Origin: an uncultured Clostridium sp.
Lineage (GTDB): Bacteria > Bacillota > Clostridia > Lachnospirales > Lachnospiraceae
Direction: 5' to 3'
DNA length: 39,283 nucleotides
Assembly: GCA_900538475.1 (NCBI GenBank)
Contig: UPYT01000027.1
Span: forward strand, 1 to 39,283
Shown here: piece after piece, positions 1-7,792 of the stretch
Layout of the letters: every line of letters begins with the position of its first letter
Position numbering within the stretch: position 1 is the stretch's first letter
The notes under the pieces: generated by a model
Told to the model about the DNA's origin: nothing
Databases searched by the model: none
Seen by the model: the letters and a program-made list of their open reading frames with translations, nothing else
Position numbers and translations under genes: made by a program

Positions 1-137
1 GAAGCCCGCGACCGAGATGAAGCGAAGCGGAATCGAGGTAGGAGCACGGCGAAGAAGGGCGCTCCCGTTGTGCTTGCACAAAAGAAATTATTTTAAAAAG
101 TGAAAGAAAAATGTAAGGCAAATTAAGAGAATCGTTC

Positions 138-165
138 TTGAAGTCTCTGAATAAAATGATATTAT
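138..165 (+). promoter_or_regulatory. Probable sigma-A promoter of the DUF5722 gene
   Basis: A TTGAAG at 138-143 and a TATTAT at 160-165 are separated by 16 bases, a fair match to the housekeeping consensus, and lie about 50 bases upstream of the start codon. A 7-base inverted repeat (169-175 with 180-186, loop TACG) sits in the untranslated leader just after the -10 and could be an operator or a leader hairpin. The bases before this (1-130) hold no gene that I can see. Confidence 0.5.
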
Positions 166-212
166 TTAACTGAATTACGATTCAGTAATAGGACAGAAAA
201 CGGAGGCAGAAT

Positions 213-1970
213 ATGAATAAAATTACGAGATTCTTATCTCTGTGCTGTGCAGTGGCAGTTCTGGCTGGTATTTCCGGCGCAGGCGTTTTGTCTGCAAGAG
301 CCAGCACTGATAATGGACAGCCAGCAGAGTCAACGGCAGAAACAGCAGCAGAAACGACGGAAGCACCGGTAAAACCGGCGCCGACAGAATTTGCGCATAT
401 TTATGAATGCGCCATTTCCGGCGATCAGATTGTGATAGATGGTCAGATGGAGGGAAGCTTTTCCGATTCTGCTTATTATGATAATTATTTATATTTATTT
501 GAGCAGAAGCCGTACCAGCGTGATTTGAAGGGACGTACCGATTATGCGGCCTGGATCACCAAGGGCGATGCTCTGCATTTTTCTATTCCTTTAAATCACG
601 GCACTCAGTCGGATCGCCTGTATTCCAGCTTTGTAGTAGCAGTTTATGATGGTGAGGAGTATATCCAGGTCAGCAATGAGGTTTATGTAACAAACCCTGA
701 GGTTATGGCCAAGTATACAGAGCCCTATAAAACCGGACAGACGAAAAAGGGACTGCTTATTCAGACAACCCAGACCATGATTGCAGATGCCTTTGAACTG
801 GGAGTAAACCATGTGATTGTCAACATTCCCTTCAGCCATATTCTGGGCAGCGGTATTGATTATACGTATGATGGAAGAACCTACCACTTCAGCAGCGATG
901 TGCTGGCCGTGTATGATGATACCATTCGAAGAATGTCAGAGAAAAACATGACCGTAACAGCGGTTCTTTTAAATGACTGGAACAATGCAACGCCCCAGCT
1001 TTATTATCCCGGGGTAACAAGACAGCCAGCGGGTACGGCCAATTATTATGGATTCCATGTGGCGACAGAGGAGGGCTTTGAAACCTTAAAGGCCATAGCG
1101 GCATTTTTGACAGAGCGCTACAGCAGCCTTCAGTCCCCCTATGGCCGTGTTTCCAACTGGGTGATTGGAAATGAGATCAACAACCAGCTTTGGAACTACA
1201 TGGGTCCGATGAGCCTGGAGCAGTATATGGAGGAGTATGTGCGGGCATTCCGTGTATTTTATACAGCGATTCGCAGTACCAGCAGTACCAGCCGGGTGTT
1301 TTTTTCCACAGATTATAACTGGCTGCATGAGGCAGACGGCCGTCTGAAATACAATGCAAAGGATGTTCTGGATACCTTTAACAGCATGGTGGTTCCGGGA
1401 GGTCCTATGGACTGGGAACTGGCATACCATCCCTATTCTATTCCTATGGTGGAGCCGGAATTCTGGAATGATGCGGAGACAGGACTGATTAAAAACAATG
1501 CCAGCTCTCCGGTTGTCAACATGATTAACCTGAATGTTCTGACGGATTATCTTCAGCAGCCGCAGTTTTTGATGCGGAGCGGAAAGCCACGTCATGTGAT
1601 TTTATCAGAGCAGGGCTTTACCTCACAGAGTCACAGCCGCGGAGAAGTAGAAGAGCTTCAGGCTGCCGCCATTGCCTATGCCTATTATCTGGCAGACAGC
1701 AATCCTTTGATTGATGCCTTTATTATGAGCCGTCAGGTGGACGCTCCTTCTGAGGTGGCTGCCTCCTGCAGCTTTGGACTTTGGTCCTGCGATATGAGCA
1801 AGCCCAATGATATTGTTCCTACTATGCGGAAGCAGTCATGGACCGTTTATAAAAACATTGATGACAGAAAACGGACACTGGAGACAACAGAGAAGTATAA
1901 AAAATACATTGGAATTGAAAAATGGAGCGATGTGATTCCTGATTTTAAGTGGAAAAGTCAGGAAAAGTAA
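213..1970 (+). CDS. Secreted DUF5722 protein, glycoside-hydrolase-like
   Basis: A 585-residue exported protein. Residues 1-30 form a signal peptide (basic start, hydrophobic core, A-x-A-type end), followed by a Thr/Glu/Ala/Pro-rich spacer to about residue 57. The rest resembles the DUF5722 family, thought to have a TIM-barrel glycosidase fold. Two glutamates stand where clan-A glycosidases place their catalytic pair: E321 in the segment VIGNEINN (acid/base position) and E466 in LSEQGF (nucleophile position). The substrate cannot be told from the sequence; a polysaccharide or cell-wall glycan is plausible. The start ATG follows a good GGAGG site. The next gene begins 29 bases after the stop, so the two may be co-transcribed. 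The family call is from recall of typical motifs and the enzymatic role is inference. Confidence 0.75.
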   Translation: MNKITRFLSLCCAVAVLAGISGAGVLSARASTDNGQPAESTAETAAETTEAPVKPAPTEFAHIYECAISGDQIVIDGQMEGSFSDSAYYDNYLYLFEQKPYQRDLKGRTDYAAWITKGDALHFSIPLNHGTQSDRLYSSFVVAVYDGEEYIQVSNEVYVTNPEVMAKYTEPYKTGQTKKGLLIQTTQTMIADAFELGVNHVIVNIPFSHILGSGIDYTYDGRTYHFSSDVLAVYDDTIRRMSEKNMTVTAVLLNDWNNATPQLYYPGVTRQPAGTANYYGFHVATEEGFETLKAIAAFLTERYSSLQSPYGRVSNWVIGNEINNQLWNYMGPMSLEQYMEEYVRAFRVFYTAIRSTSSTSRVFFSTDYNWLHEADGRLKYNAKDVLDTFNSMVVPGGPMDWELAYHPYSIPMVEPEFWNDAETGLIKNNASSPVVNMINLNVLTDYLQQPQFLMRSGKPRHVILSEQGFTSQSHSRGEVEELQAAAIAYAYYLADSNPLIDAFIMSRQVDAPSEVAASCSFGLWSCDMSKPNDIVPTMRKQSWTVYKNIDDRKRTLETTEKYKKYIGIEKWSDVIPDFKWKSQEK

Positions 1971-1999
1971 CAGAGAAAATAAAAGAAATCGGAGGGGCT

Positions 2000-2509
2000 A
2001 TGGAACTGAAAACAGAGCGTCTGTGCCTGCGTCCCATAACCAGGAAGGATCTGAGGGCGGTTCTGGCCTATGCCTGTGACCTAAGCAATGCAGAATATAT
2101 GGTTTATTATCCGAAAACGGAACAGGAAGCGGTTTCCTATGTGGAAGAAACCGCTTCTCAGTGGGAAGAGGAAGAGCCGATTACCTATGAATTTGCGGTG
2201 CTTCTGGACGGAGAGATGATTGGAACAGTCTCTCTCTGGCTGGAAGAGGCCGATGGAGTAGAAATTGGCTGGATTTTAAACCGTCACTACTGGGGCTGCG
2301 GCTATGGAACTGAAGCAGCGGCGGCAGTTCTGCGATTTATGTCAGAAGAGCTGGGGATTTCTTCCTGTATCTCGTGCTGTGATACCAGAAATATAGCTTC
2401 CGCAAGGATGATGGAGAAGCTGGGAATGAAAAGGATCCTGCAGAGAGCCCGGATTTATGAGGGGCGGGGAGAAGCTGCACAGGAATATGTCTATCAGTGG
2501 ACTGTCTGA
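2000..2509 (+). CDS. GNAT-family N-acetyltransferase (RimJ/RimL-like)
   Basis: A 169-residue cytosolic acetyltransferase of the GNAT fold, which moves the acetyl group of acetyl-CoA to an amine. It opens with the LKTERLCLRP segment typical of RimJ/RimL-like members. It then has the central GWILNRHYWGCGYGTEA stretch, in which the GCGYGTEA loop matches the acetyl-CoA pyrophosphate-binding Q/R-x-x-G-x-G/A motif, and the closing N-x-x-S-x-x-x-x-E-K-L-G-M pattern. I chose the ATG at 2000 because GGAGGGG lies at 1991-1997; a start at 1949 would overlap the previous gene and lacks a site. The acceptor substrate is unknown. A terminator overlaps the stop codon. Confidence 0.85.
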   Translation: MELKTERLCLRPITRKDLRAVLAYACDLSNAEYMVYYPKTEQEAVSYVEETASQWEEEEPITYEFAVLLDGEMIGTVSLWLEEADGVEIGWILNRHYWGCGYGTEAAAAVLRFMSEELGISSCISCCDTRNIASARMMEKLGMKRILQRARIYEGRGEAAQEYVYQWTV

Positions 2510-2540
2510 AATTTAAAAATTTCAGACAGTTTTCTTTTTC
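2501..2540 (+). terminator. Intrinsic terminator after the GNAT gene
   Basis: A perfect 12-14 base-pair inverted repeat (ACTGTCTGAAATTT against its complement, ending at 2530) is followed by TTTTCTTTTT. The left arm includes the stop codon of the acetyltransferase gene, so the gene ends inside the terminator stem. Confidence 0.9.
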
Positions 2541-2546
2541 AGGATC

Positions 2547-2595
2547 TTGACATACGCCCCTAATTCAAGTATGATTTTCCGTAACAAAATCATAC
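2547..2595 (+). promoter_or_regulatory. Aspartate kinase promoter with a palindrome over the -10 box
   Basis: TTGACA (2547-2552), a 17-base spacer and TATGAT (2570-2575) make a near-consensus sigma-A promoter. A perfect 10-base inverted repeat, GTATGATTTT (2569-2578) and AAAATCATAC (2586-2595), covers the -10 and the expected start point. As DNA it could be an operator. The right arm ends one base before the ribosome site (GAGGAGA, 2596-2602). Confidence 0.8.
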
Positions 2596-2611
2596 GAGGA
2601 GATAACCGATT

Positions 2612-3931
2612 ATGAAAAAGGTAGTTAAGTTTGGCGGCAGCTCTCTTGCGAGTGCCCGTCAGTTCAAAAAAGTAGGAGATATTATTCGTTCAGATAAAGC
2701 AAGACGCTATGTGATTCCTTCTGCTCCTGGAAAACGCAGCAGCAAGGATGAAAAAGTGACAGACATGCTATATGCCTGCTATGATGCGGCTTCTACCGGC
2801 GGAAGCTATAAAAAGCTTCTGAATAAGATTAAGGATCGGTACCATGAAATTATCAACGGTCTGGATTTGAATCTGAATCTGGATCACGAGTTTGAGAGAA
2901 TTGAAGAAAACTTTCTTGGCGGCGCAGGCCGTGATTATGCGGCATCCCGGGGAGAATACCTGAACGGTATTGTGATGGCCAACTATCTGGGATATGAATT
3001 TATCGATGCGGCTGAGGTAATTTTCTTTGATGATAAAGGCAATTTTGAGGCAGATTTAACCAACCAGGAGCTGGCAGAACGACTGGAGCACGTAGACAGA
3101 GCTGTAATTCCCGGTTTTTATGGTTCAAAGCATGACGGCTCGATTAAAACCTTTTCCAGAGGCGGTTCCGATGTGACGGGATCTATTGTAGCCAGAGCCA
3201 TTCATGCAGATTTGTATGAAAACTGGACAGATGTATCCGGCTTTCTGGTAACGGATCCCCGGATTGTTGAGGATCCTGAGGTAATTGAGACGATTACATA
3301 CAAGGAGCTGCGAGAGCTGTCCTACATGGGCGCAAGCGTTCTCCACGAGGATGCAATTTTCCCTGTCAGAAAAGAAGGAATCCCGATCAATATCCGCAAC
3401 ACCAATAAGCCGGAGGACAAGGGAACTCTGATTGTAGAAAGCACCTGCAGAAAGCCTCATTATACTATTACCGGTATTGCGGGAAAAAAGGGCTTTTGCG
3501 CAATCAATATTGAAAAGGCTATGATGAACGCTGAGGTGGGCTTTGGCAGAAAAGTGCTTCAGGTATTTGAAAAGTACGGTATTTCCTTTGAGCATATGCC
3601 TTCCGGCATTGATACCATGACCATTATGGTTCATCAGGATGAATTTGTAGAGTACGAACAGTCTGTAATTGCAGGCATTCATCGTGCAGTAGAGCCGGAC
3701 AGTGTAGAACTGGAGTCAGATCTGGCGCTGATTGCAGTAGTTGGCCGGGGAATGAAGGCAACCAGGGGAACTGCCGGAAGAATTTTCTCTGCTCTGGCTC
3801 ATGCCCGCATCAATGTAAAGATGATTGATCAGGGATCCAGCGAGCTGAATATTATCATTGGCGTTAGAAATGATGATTTTGAGTCTGCGATTCGGGCAAT
3901 TTACGATATTTTTATTACAGCTGAAATTTAA
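2612..3931 (+). CDS. Aspartate kinase
   Basis: A 439-residue aspartokinase, which phosphorylates L-aspartate with ATP at the head of the lysine, threonine, methionine and diaminopimelate pathway. The amino-acid kinase domain starts with KFGGSS (residues 6-11). It carries the FSRGGSDVTGS segment and the later ENWTDVSGFLVTDPR segment typical of aspartokinases. Two ACT domains, which usually bind the inhibitory end-product amino acid, fill the last 140 residues or so (VVGRGMKATRGTAGRIFSAL begins the second). The length fits a monofunctional enzyme. Which lysC/thrA-type class it belongs to, and its feedback inhibitor, cannot be told here. It stands alone between a strong promoter and a terminator, so it is probably a single-gene unit. 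Confidence 0.93.
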   Translation: MKKVVKFGGSSLASARQFKKVGDIIRSDKARRYVIPSAPGKRSSKDEKVTDMLYACYDAASTGGSYKKLLNKIKDRYHEIINGLDLNLNLDHEFERIEENFLGGAGRDYAASRGEYLNGIVMANYLGYEFIDAAEVIFFDDKGNFEADLTNQELAERLEHVDRAVIPGFYGSKHDGSIKTFSRGGSDVTGSIVARAIHADLYENWTDVSGFLVTDPRIVEDPEVIETITYKELRELSYMGASVLHEDAIFPVRKEGIPINIRNTNKPEDKGTLIVESTCRKPHYTITGIAGKKGFCAINIEKAMMNAEVGFGRKVLQVFEKYGISFEHMPSGIDTMTIMVHQDEFVEYEQSVIAGIHRAVEPDSVELESDLALIAVVGRGMKATRGTAGRIFSALAHARINVKMIDQGSSELNIIIGVRNDDFESAIRAIYDIFITAEI

Positions 3932-3940
3932 AACAACCGG

Positions 3941-3987
3941 GAGACAACAGGGGAGAGGCACAATGCCTTTCTTCCGGTTGTCTCTTT
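3941..3987 (+). terminator. Probable terminator after aspartate kinase
   Basis: A long hairpin: GAGACAAC (3941-3948) pairs with GTTGTCTC (3977-3984). The inner part AGAGGCA/TGCCTTT continues the stem with a few G-T pairs, one mismatch and one bulge around a CAA loop. The T run after it is weak (TTT), so termination may be partial. Confidence 0.65.
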
Positions 3988-4006
3988 CACAAAAAGGAGA
4001 TTTTCC

Positions 4007-6184
4007 ATGAAAAAGATTCATGGCGCCGGGACGGCAGCGGCGAAGGGGCAAAAAACTGCCGGATCAGAGGACTGCAGAAAGCATTCTTCCGGGAGGAGGC
4101 TTCTTTGTGTCTTGCTTATGGGAGCGGTTCTGGCCGGATGTGCAGGGCCGTCAACCCGTGTGATTGTCCGAAGCGAGACAGGAAGCAATCATGAGCTTCC
4201 GGAAGAGATCCCTGTTTTGGAAGAGGTCAATCCCTATTATATTCAGGAATCTCTGACTGTTTTATCAGAAACGTCCAGGTACGGAGGCAGCAGGGGAGAG
4301 AGGGATGCAGTGAAATATATTCAGCAGCTTCTGGGGGATTACGGATATCAGGTAGAAATTCAGAGATTTCGTTACGAAACCGAGTTTGGGGTCCGGACAG
4401 GAACGAATGTGGAGGCTGTGCGGGAGGCTTCGTCGAGAGATTCAGATATTCTGGTGATCTGCAGCAACCATGATACTGCAAAGGAAAGTCCCGGAGCCAA
4501 TAACAATGGTTCAGGAACAGCAGCGTTTCTGGAAACAGCCCGCCTGCTTTCCAGAATTCCTACGGACACAGAGCTGCGGTTTGTCAGCTTCGCCCAGTGC
4601 GGAAGAGAGCGGCTGGGAGCCCGCCATTATGTGGAAAGTCTGAGAAAGCGGGAGCGGGAACGGATAGTAGGCGTTGTAGAATTGGATCAGATGGGACATG
4701 TGTCAGATGACGAGATGGTTTTGGGAACTGTGGACGGCGGTTCTGTTTACACAGGTGATCTGCTTCGAACAGTATCCAGAAAGGTTCTGGGAGATTCCTG
4801 GCCTTATGTCTGCAGAGCAGAGGGAAGTATCGGCGCCTTTGTCCGTGACGAGATACCGGCAGTATCGATTTCTCAGAAGTGGAACGGCTATGAAAACGGA
4901 ACTCCCCTGGATTTGCCGGAGACTGTGGACGTAGAGCAGGTAGCACAGGCTGTTGATGTGATCTGCGGGATGGCTCTTGAAATGATGAGTACAGATACTC
5001 CGTCTATGATGGCGAAGGCTCATTCCTACAATGACAGAGATTATGCTTTTGTTCAGAAAAAGGATACGCCTGCCTGGTTTGGAGAAAGTCCGGAATTTGT
5101 TCAGGCAGAAACCGGAAGAACGGGAATACTGAATGGAATCAATACGGATGCATCTGGGCGGCAGGTAGAAAAATATCAGTTTCGCATGAAATGGTTTGAT
5201 GTAGACCAGATTATCCTGACGGATTATTATTTTACTGATGGAGGGCTTTCTCTGATTTCAGTGGAGGGGGAAGAGGCAGGCATTGAGTTTGATGATATGA
5301 AAGAGCGCATTACGGAGCTTTATGGAGAGCCAATAGGGGAAAACAGCGGTCCCAATGGAACGGAATATGACTGGACAGATCCGGTTTATCACAAATTTTT
5401 TGCACTGATTCCGGAAACAGAGGGTTATGATCTGGAAATCAGGGAATACTGGACAGATAAGACGGTCTATGAACAGCGCAGTCCCAAAGGACAGATCCTG
5501 GCCTCGGAAAAAGAGGATCCCCGCTGCGATGTGCTTTCTGACCTGATTTTTGATATTCTTCCGGAAGATGGGGACGAAATCATAGAATCTGTAAGCTATT
5601 ATACAGATGGGATCGGCGGCAGCGCCGGATATGTGGAATATGGGAATGAAAATGCAGACGGAACCAGCATGAGCGGTATTGACGTGGAAGGAGGGCAGGA
5701 AAACAGCCGTTTTTACTGGAGGATGTCTGTGGATTTGGAGGATGCTCTGGACAGGACAGGAAACTGGAGGAACAGGACGGAAACCATACGGATGCTTACC
5801 GGCCTGTACGGGGAAATTCTGGAGCAGTCTGCGATTTTGAAGCAGGAAGACGGCTCAGAGCAGGAAACCTATGGAGCTGCCTTTGCGGCCAGATCTCCTG
5901 AAGCAGAAGAGGAGCCGATTCCCGAAGCAAAAAAGCAGCCTCAGGCACCGGTAACAAGAGTCGGCGTTGCGCCTGGGGAAGCAGGTGAGGAAGCGGCGCC
6001 GCCGGATTTCAAAACAGCATTTCAGATGTACGTGCTGGCAGAACGGTCGGAAAAGGCACCGGAAAGCTGGAGCAGCCGGATAGATTTTTTCCGTCAGTTT
6101 GAGGAGCTGGAGGCCTACCGCAGCCGGGTACGGACAAATCTGAATATGCCTTCGGAGGTAGGAGCGTATGCTGGAGAAGATTGA
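4007..6184 (+). CDS. M28-peptidase-like lipoprotein with degraded zinc site
   Basis: A 725-residue predicted lipoprotein. An unusually long basic N-terminus leads to a hydrophobic segment ending in the lipobox LAGC near residue 45. Residues of roughly 75-325 follow the M28 aminopeptidase plan, but key positions are changed. The metal motif G-A-N-D-N reads GANNN (N166 in place of Asp), the catalytic A-E-E reads AQC (196-198), and the usual late S-D-H reads SIG. H155 and D227 remain. A catalytic role is therefore doubtful, and binding of peptides or cell-wall material is possible. The second half repeats a YQFRMKWF/FYWRMSVD-like unit and ends in an acidic, proline-rich linker and a short helical tail; I do not recognise these. 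The gene overlaps the next by 17 bases, so the two are probably translated together. Confidence 0.7.
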   Translation: MKKIHGAGTAAAKGQKTAGSEDCRKHSSGRRLLCVLLMGAVLAGCAGPSTRVIVRSETGSNHELPEEIPVLEEVNPYYIQESLTVLSETSRYGGSRGERDAVKYIQQLLGDYGYQVEIQRFRYETEFGVRTGTNVEAVREASSRDSDILVICSNHDTAKESPGANNNGSGTAAFLETARLLSRIPTDTELRFVSFAQCGRERLGARHYVESLRKRERERIVGVVELDQMGHVSDDEMVLGTVDGGSVYTGDLLRTVSRKVLGDSWPYVCRAEGSIGAFVRDEIPAVSISQKWNGYENGTPLDLPETVDVEQVAQAVDVICGMALEMMSTDTPSMMAKAHSYNDRDYAFVQKKDTPAWFGESPEFVQAETGRTGILNGINTDASGRQVEKYQFRMKWFDVDQIILTDYYFTDGGLSLISVEGEEAGIEFDDMKERITELYGEPIGENSGPNGTEYDWTDPVYHKFFALIPETEGYDLEIREYWTDKTVYEQRSPKGQILASEKEDPRCDVLSDLIFDILPEDGDEIIESVSYYTDGIGGSAGYVEYGNENADGTSMSGIDVEGGQENSRFYWRMSVDLEDALDRTGNWRNRTETIRMLTGLYGEILEQSAILKQEDGSEQETYGAAFAARSPEAEEEPIPEAKKQPQAPVTRVGVAPGEAGEEAAPPDFKTAFQMYVLAERSEKAPESWSSRIDFFRQFEELEAYRSRVRTNLNMPSEVGAYAGED

Positions 6185-7703
6185 TTTATCGAGAAAGGCA
6201 GAAAAAGAGGTTTACAGACAGGCAAAGGAAACCTATGGTCCTAGGCTGGGCTTGGCTCAGAGAAGGCTGAAGGAGGCAGGGATTCCGGTATTGATTCTGT
6301 TTGATGGAATGGATGCCGCCGGGAAGGGAACGCAGATTAACCGGCTAATTCAATTTCTGGATCCTCGGGGCTTTGATGTGTATGCCAGCAGCCGGGTGAC
6401 AGAGGATGAAGCCATGCGCCCGTTTCTGTGGAGATTCTGGACACTGACGCCGGAAAATGGCCGTATTGCGGTTTTTGATCGAAGCTGGTACCGAAAGGTG
6501 CGTGAAGACCGTTTTGAGGGCAGAACGGCGAAAAAAGAGCTTGCAGAGGCATTCCGTGACATTTGCTCTTTTGAAAAGCAGCTTACGGACAGCAAGGCTG
6601 TGATTATCAAGCTGTTTCTCTATATTTCCAGGGAGGAGCAGAAAAAGAGGTTTAAAAAGCTGGAGGAGTCTGGAGAAACGGCATGGAGAGTGACGAAAGA
6701 AGACTGGAAACGGAATGAGGACTATGACAGATATCTGAAGATCAACGAGGAAATGCTGGAGCGGACAGACACAGAGTATGCGCCCTGGACAATTATTGAG
6801 GCAACCGATAAGTCCTATGGTGCTATGAAGATTTTAAAAACCGTGACGGAAACTCTGGAGGATGCTCTTGCAAAGACGGCAGAGGAGGAACGGCTGAAGG
6901 AGGAGAAAAAGAAGTCGGCAGAAACGCTTCTGAAGGCTGGGGAAAATCCGGCAGAGAACAGCAGGTATCAGAACGGGGTTCTTTCTGGCATTGATTTGTC
7001 TAAGACTATGACCCGGGAGGCTTACAAAAAAGAAATTGATCGGCTTCAGAAAAAGCTGGAGCTGCTTCACAGTGAGCTGTACCGGCTGAGAATTCCGGTA
7101 GTTCTGGGCTTTGAAGGCTGGGATGCAGGCGGCAAGGGAGGTGCGATCCGGCGTCTGACCAGCCATCTCGATCCCAGAGGCTACCAGGTATGTCCGACAG
7201 CAGCGCCCAATGATATCGAAAAAAAGCATCATTATCTGTGGCGTTTCTGGAATCATATGCCAAAGGCCGGCCATATTGCCATTTTTGACAGAACCTGGTA
7301 TGGGCGGGTTATGGTGGAGCGGATTGAAGGCTTTTGCAGGGAAGAGGAGTGGCGGCGTGCCTATCAGGAGATCAATGAGATGGAGTCTCATCTGGTTAAT
7401 GCAGGCGCGGTAGTTCTCAAATTCTGGCTGCAGATTGACAAGGATGAGCAGAAGCGCCGGTTTGAGGAACGGATGCGGATTCCGGAAAAGCAGTGGAAGA
7501 TTACAGATGAGGACTGGAGAAACCGGGAAAAATGGGATCAGTATGAGCTGGCTGTCAATGAAATGCTGGTTCGAACCTCTACCACCTATGCCCCGTGGAT
7601 TGTGGTAGAAGGGAACTGCAAATATTATGCCAGAGTCAAGGTTTTGCGCACAGTGGTAGAGGCTCTGGAAAAGAAAATTGCGCAGGTAAAACAGGAAAGA
7701 TAG
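6168..7703 (+). CDS. pap: Polyphosphate:AMP phosphotransferase (tandem PPK2)
   Basis: A 511-residue protein with two PPK2 domains in tandem, the layout of the class that moves phosphate from polyphosphate to AMP to make ADP. Domain 1 has a Walker A loop GMDAAGKGT (residues 47-55), a lid-region segment LWRFWTLTP and a Walker B-like DRSWY. Domain 2 repeats this with GWDAGGKGG (317-325), LWRFWNHMP and DRTWYGRVMVERIEG. In known Pap proteins the C-terminal domain is the active one, and here it is the better conserved half. The start overlaps the end of the upstream lipoprotein gene, with GGAGG just before it. Its role would be nucleotide and energy balance from stored polyphosphate. AMP specificity follows from the tandem layout and is not proven here. 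Confidence 0.9.
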   Translation: MLEKIDLSRKAEKEVYRQAKETYGPRLGLAQRRLKEAGIPVLILFDGMDAAGKGTQINRLIQFLDPRGFDVYASSRVTEDEAMRPFLWRFWTLTPENGRIAVFDRSWYRKVREDRFEGRTAKKELAEAFRDICSFEKQLTDSKAVIIKLFLYISREEQKKRFKKLEESGETAWRVTKEDWKRNEDYDRYLKINEEMLERTDTEYAPWTIIEATDKSYGAMKILKTVTETLEDALAKTAEEERLKEEKKKSAETLLKAGENPAENSRYQNGVLSGIDLSKTMTREAYKKEIDRLQKKLELLHSELYRLRIPVVLGFEGWDAGGKGGAIRRLTSHLDPRGYQVCPTAAPNDIEKKHHYLWRFWNHMPKAGHIAIFDRTWYGRVMVERIEGFCREEEWRRAYQEINEMESHLVNAGAVVLKFWLQIDKDEQKRRFEERMRIPEKQWKITDEDWRNREKWDQYELAVNEMLVRTSTTYAPWIVVEGNCKYYARVKVLRTVVEALEKKIAQVKQER

Positions 7704-7792
7704 TAACTGTTCAGAAAGAAGCCGTACCGCAGAAACGGGCAAGTGCCCGCTGGGGAAGGCAGGTATGAAAACGGGAGGAGAAAACACAGATT

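Noticed and set aside
6834..7787. A 317-codon open frame on the minus strand over pap
   Set aside because: It lies opposite a clear two-domain PPK2 gene, has no family motif and no ribosome site; it is a shadow of the coding bias.
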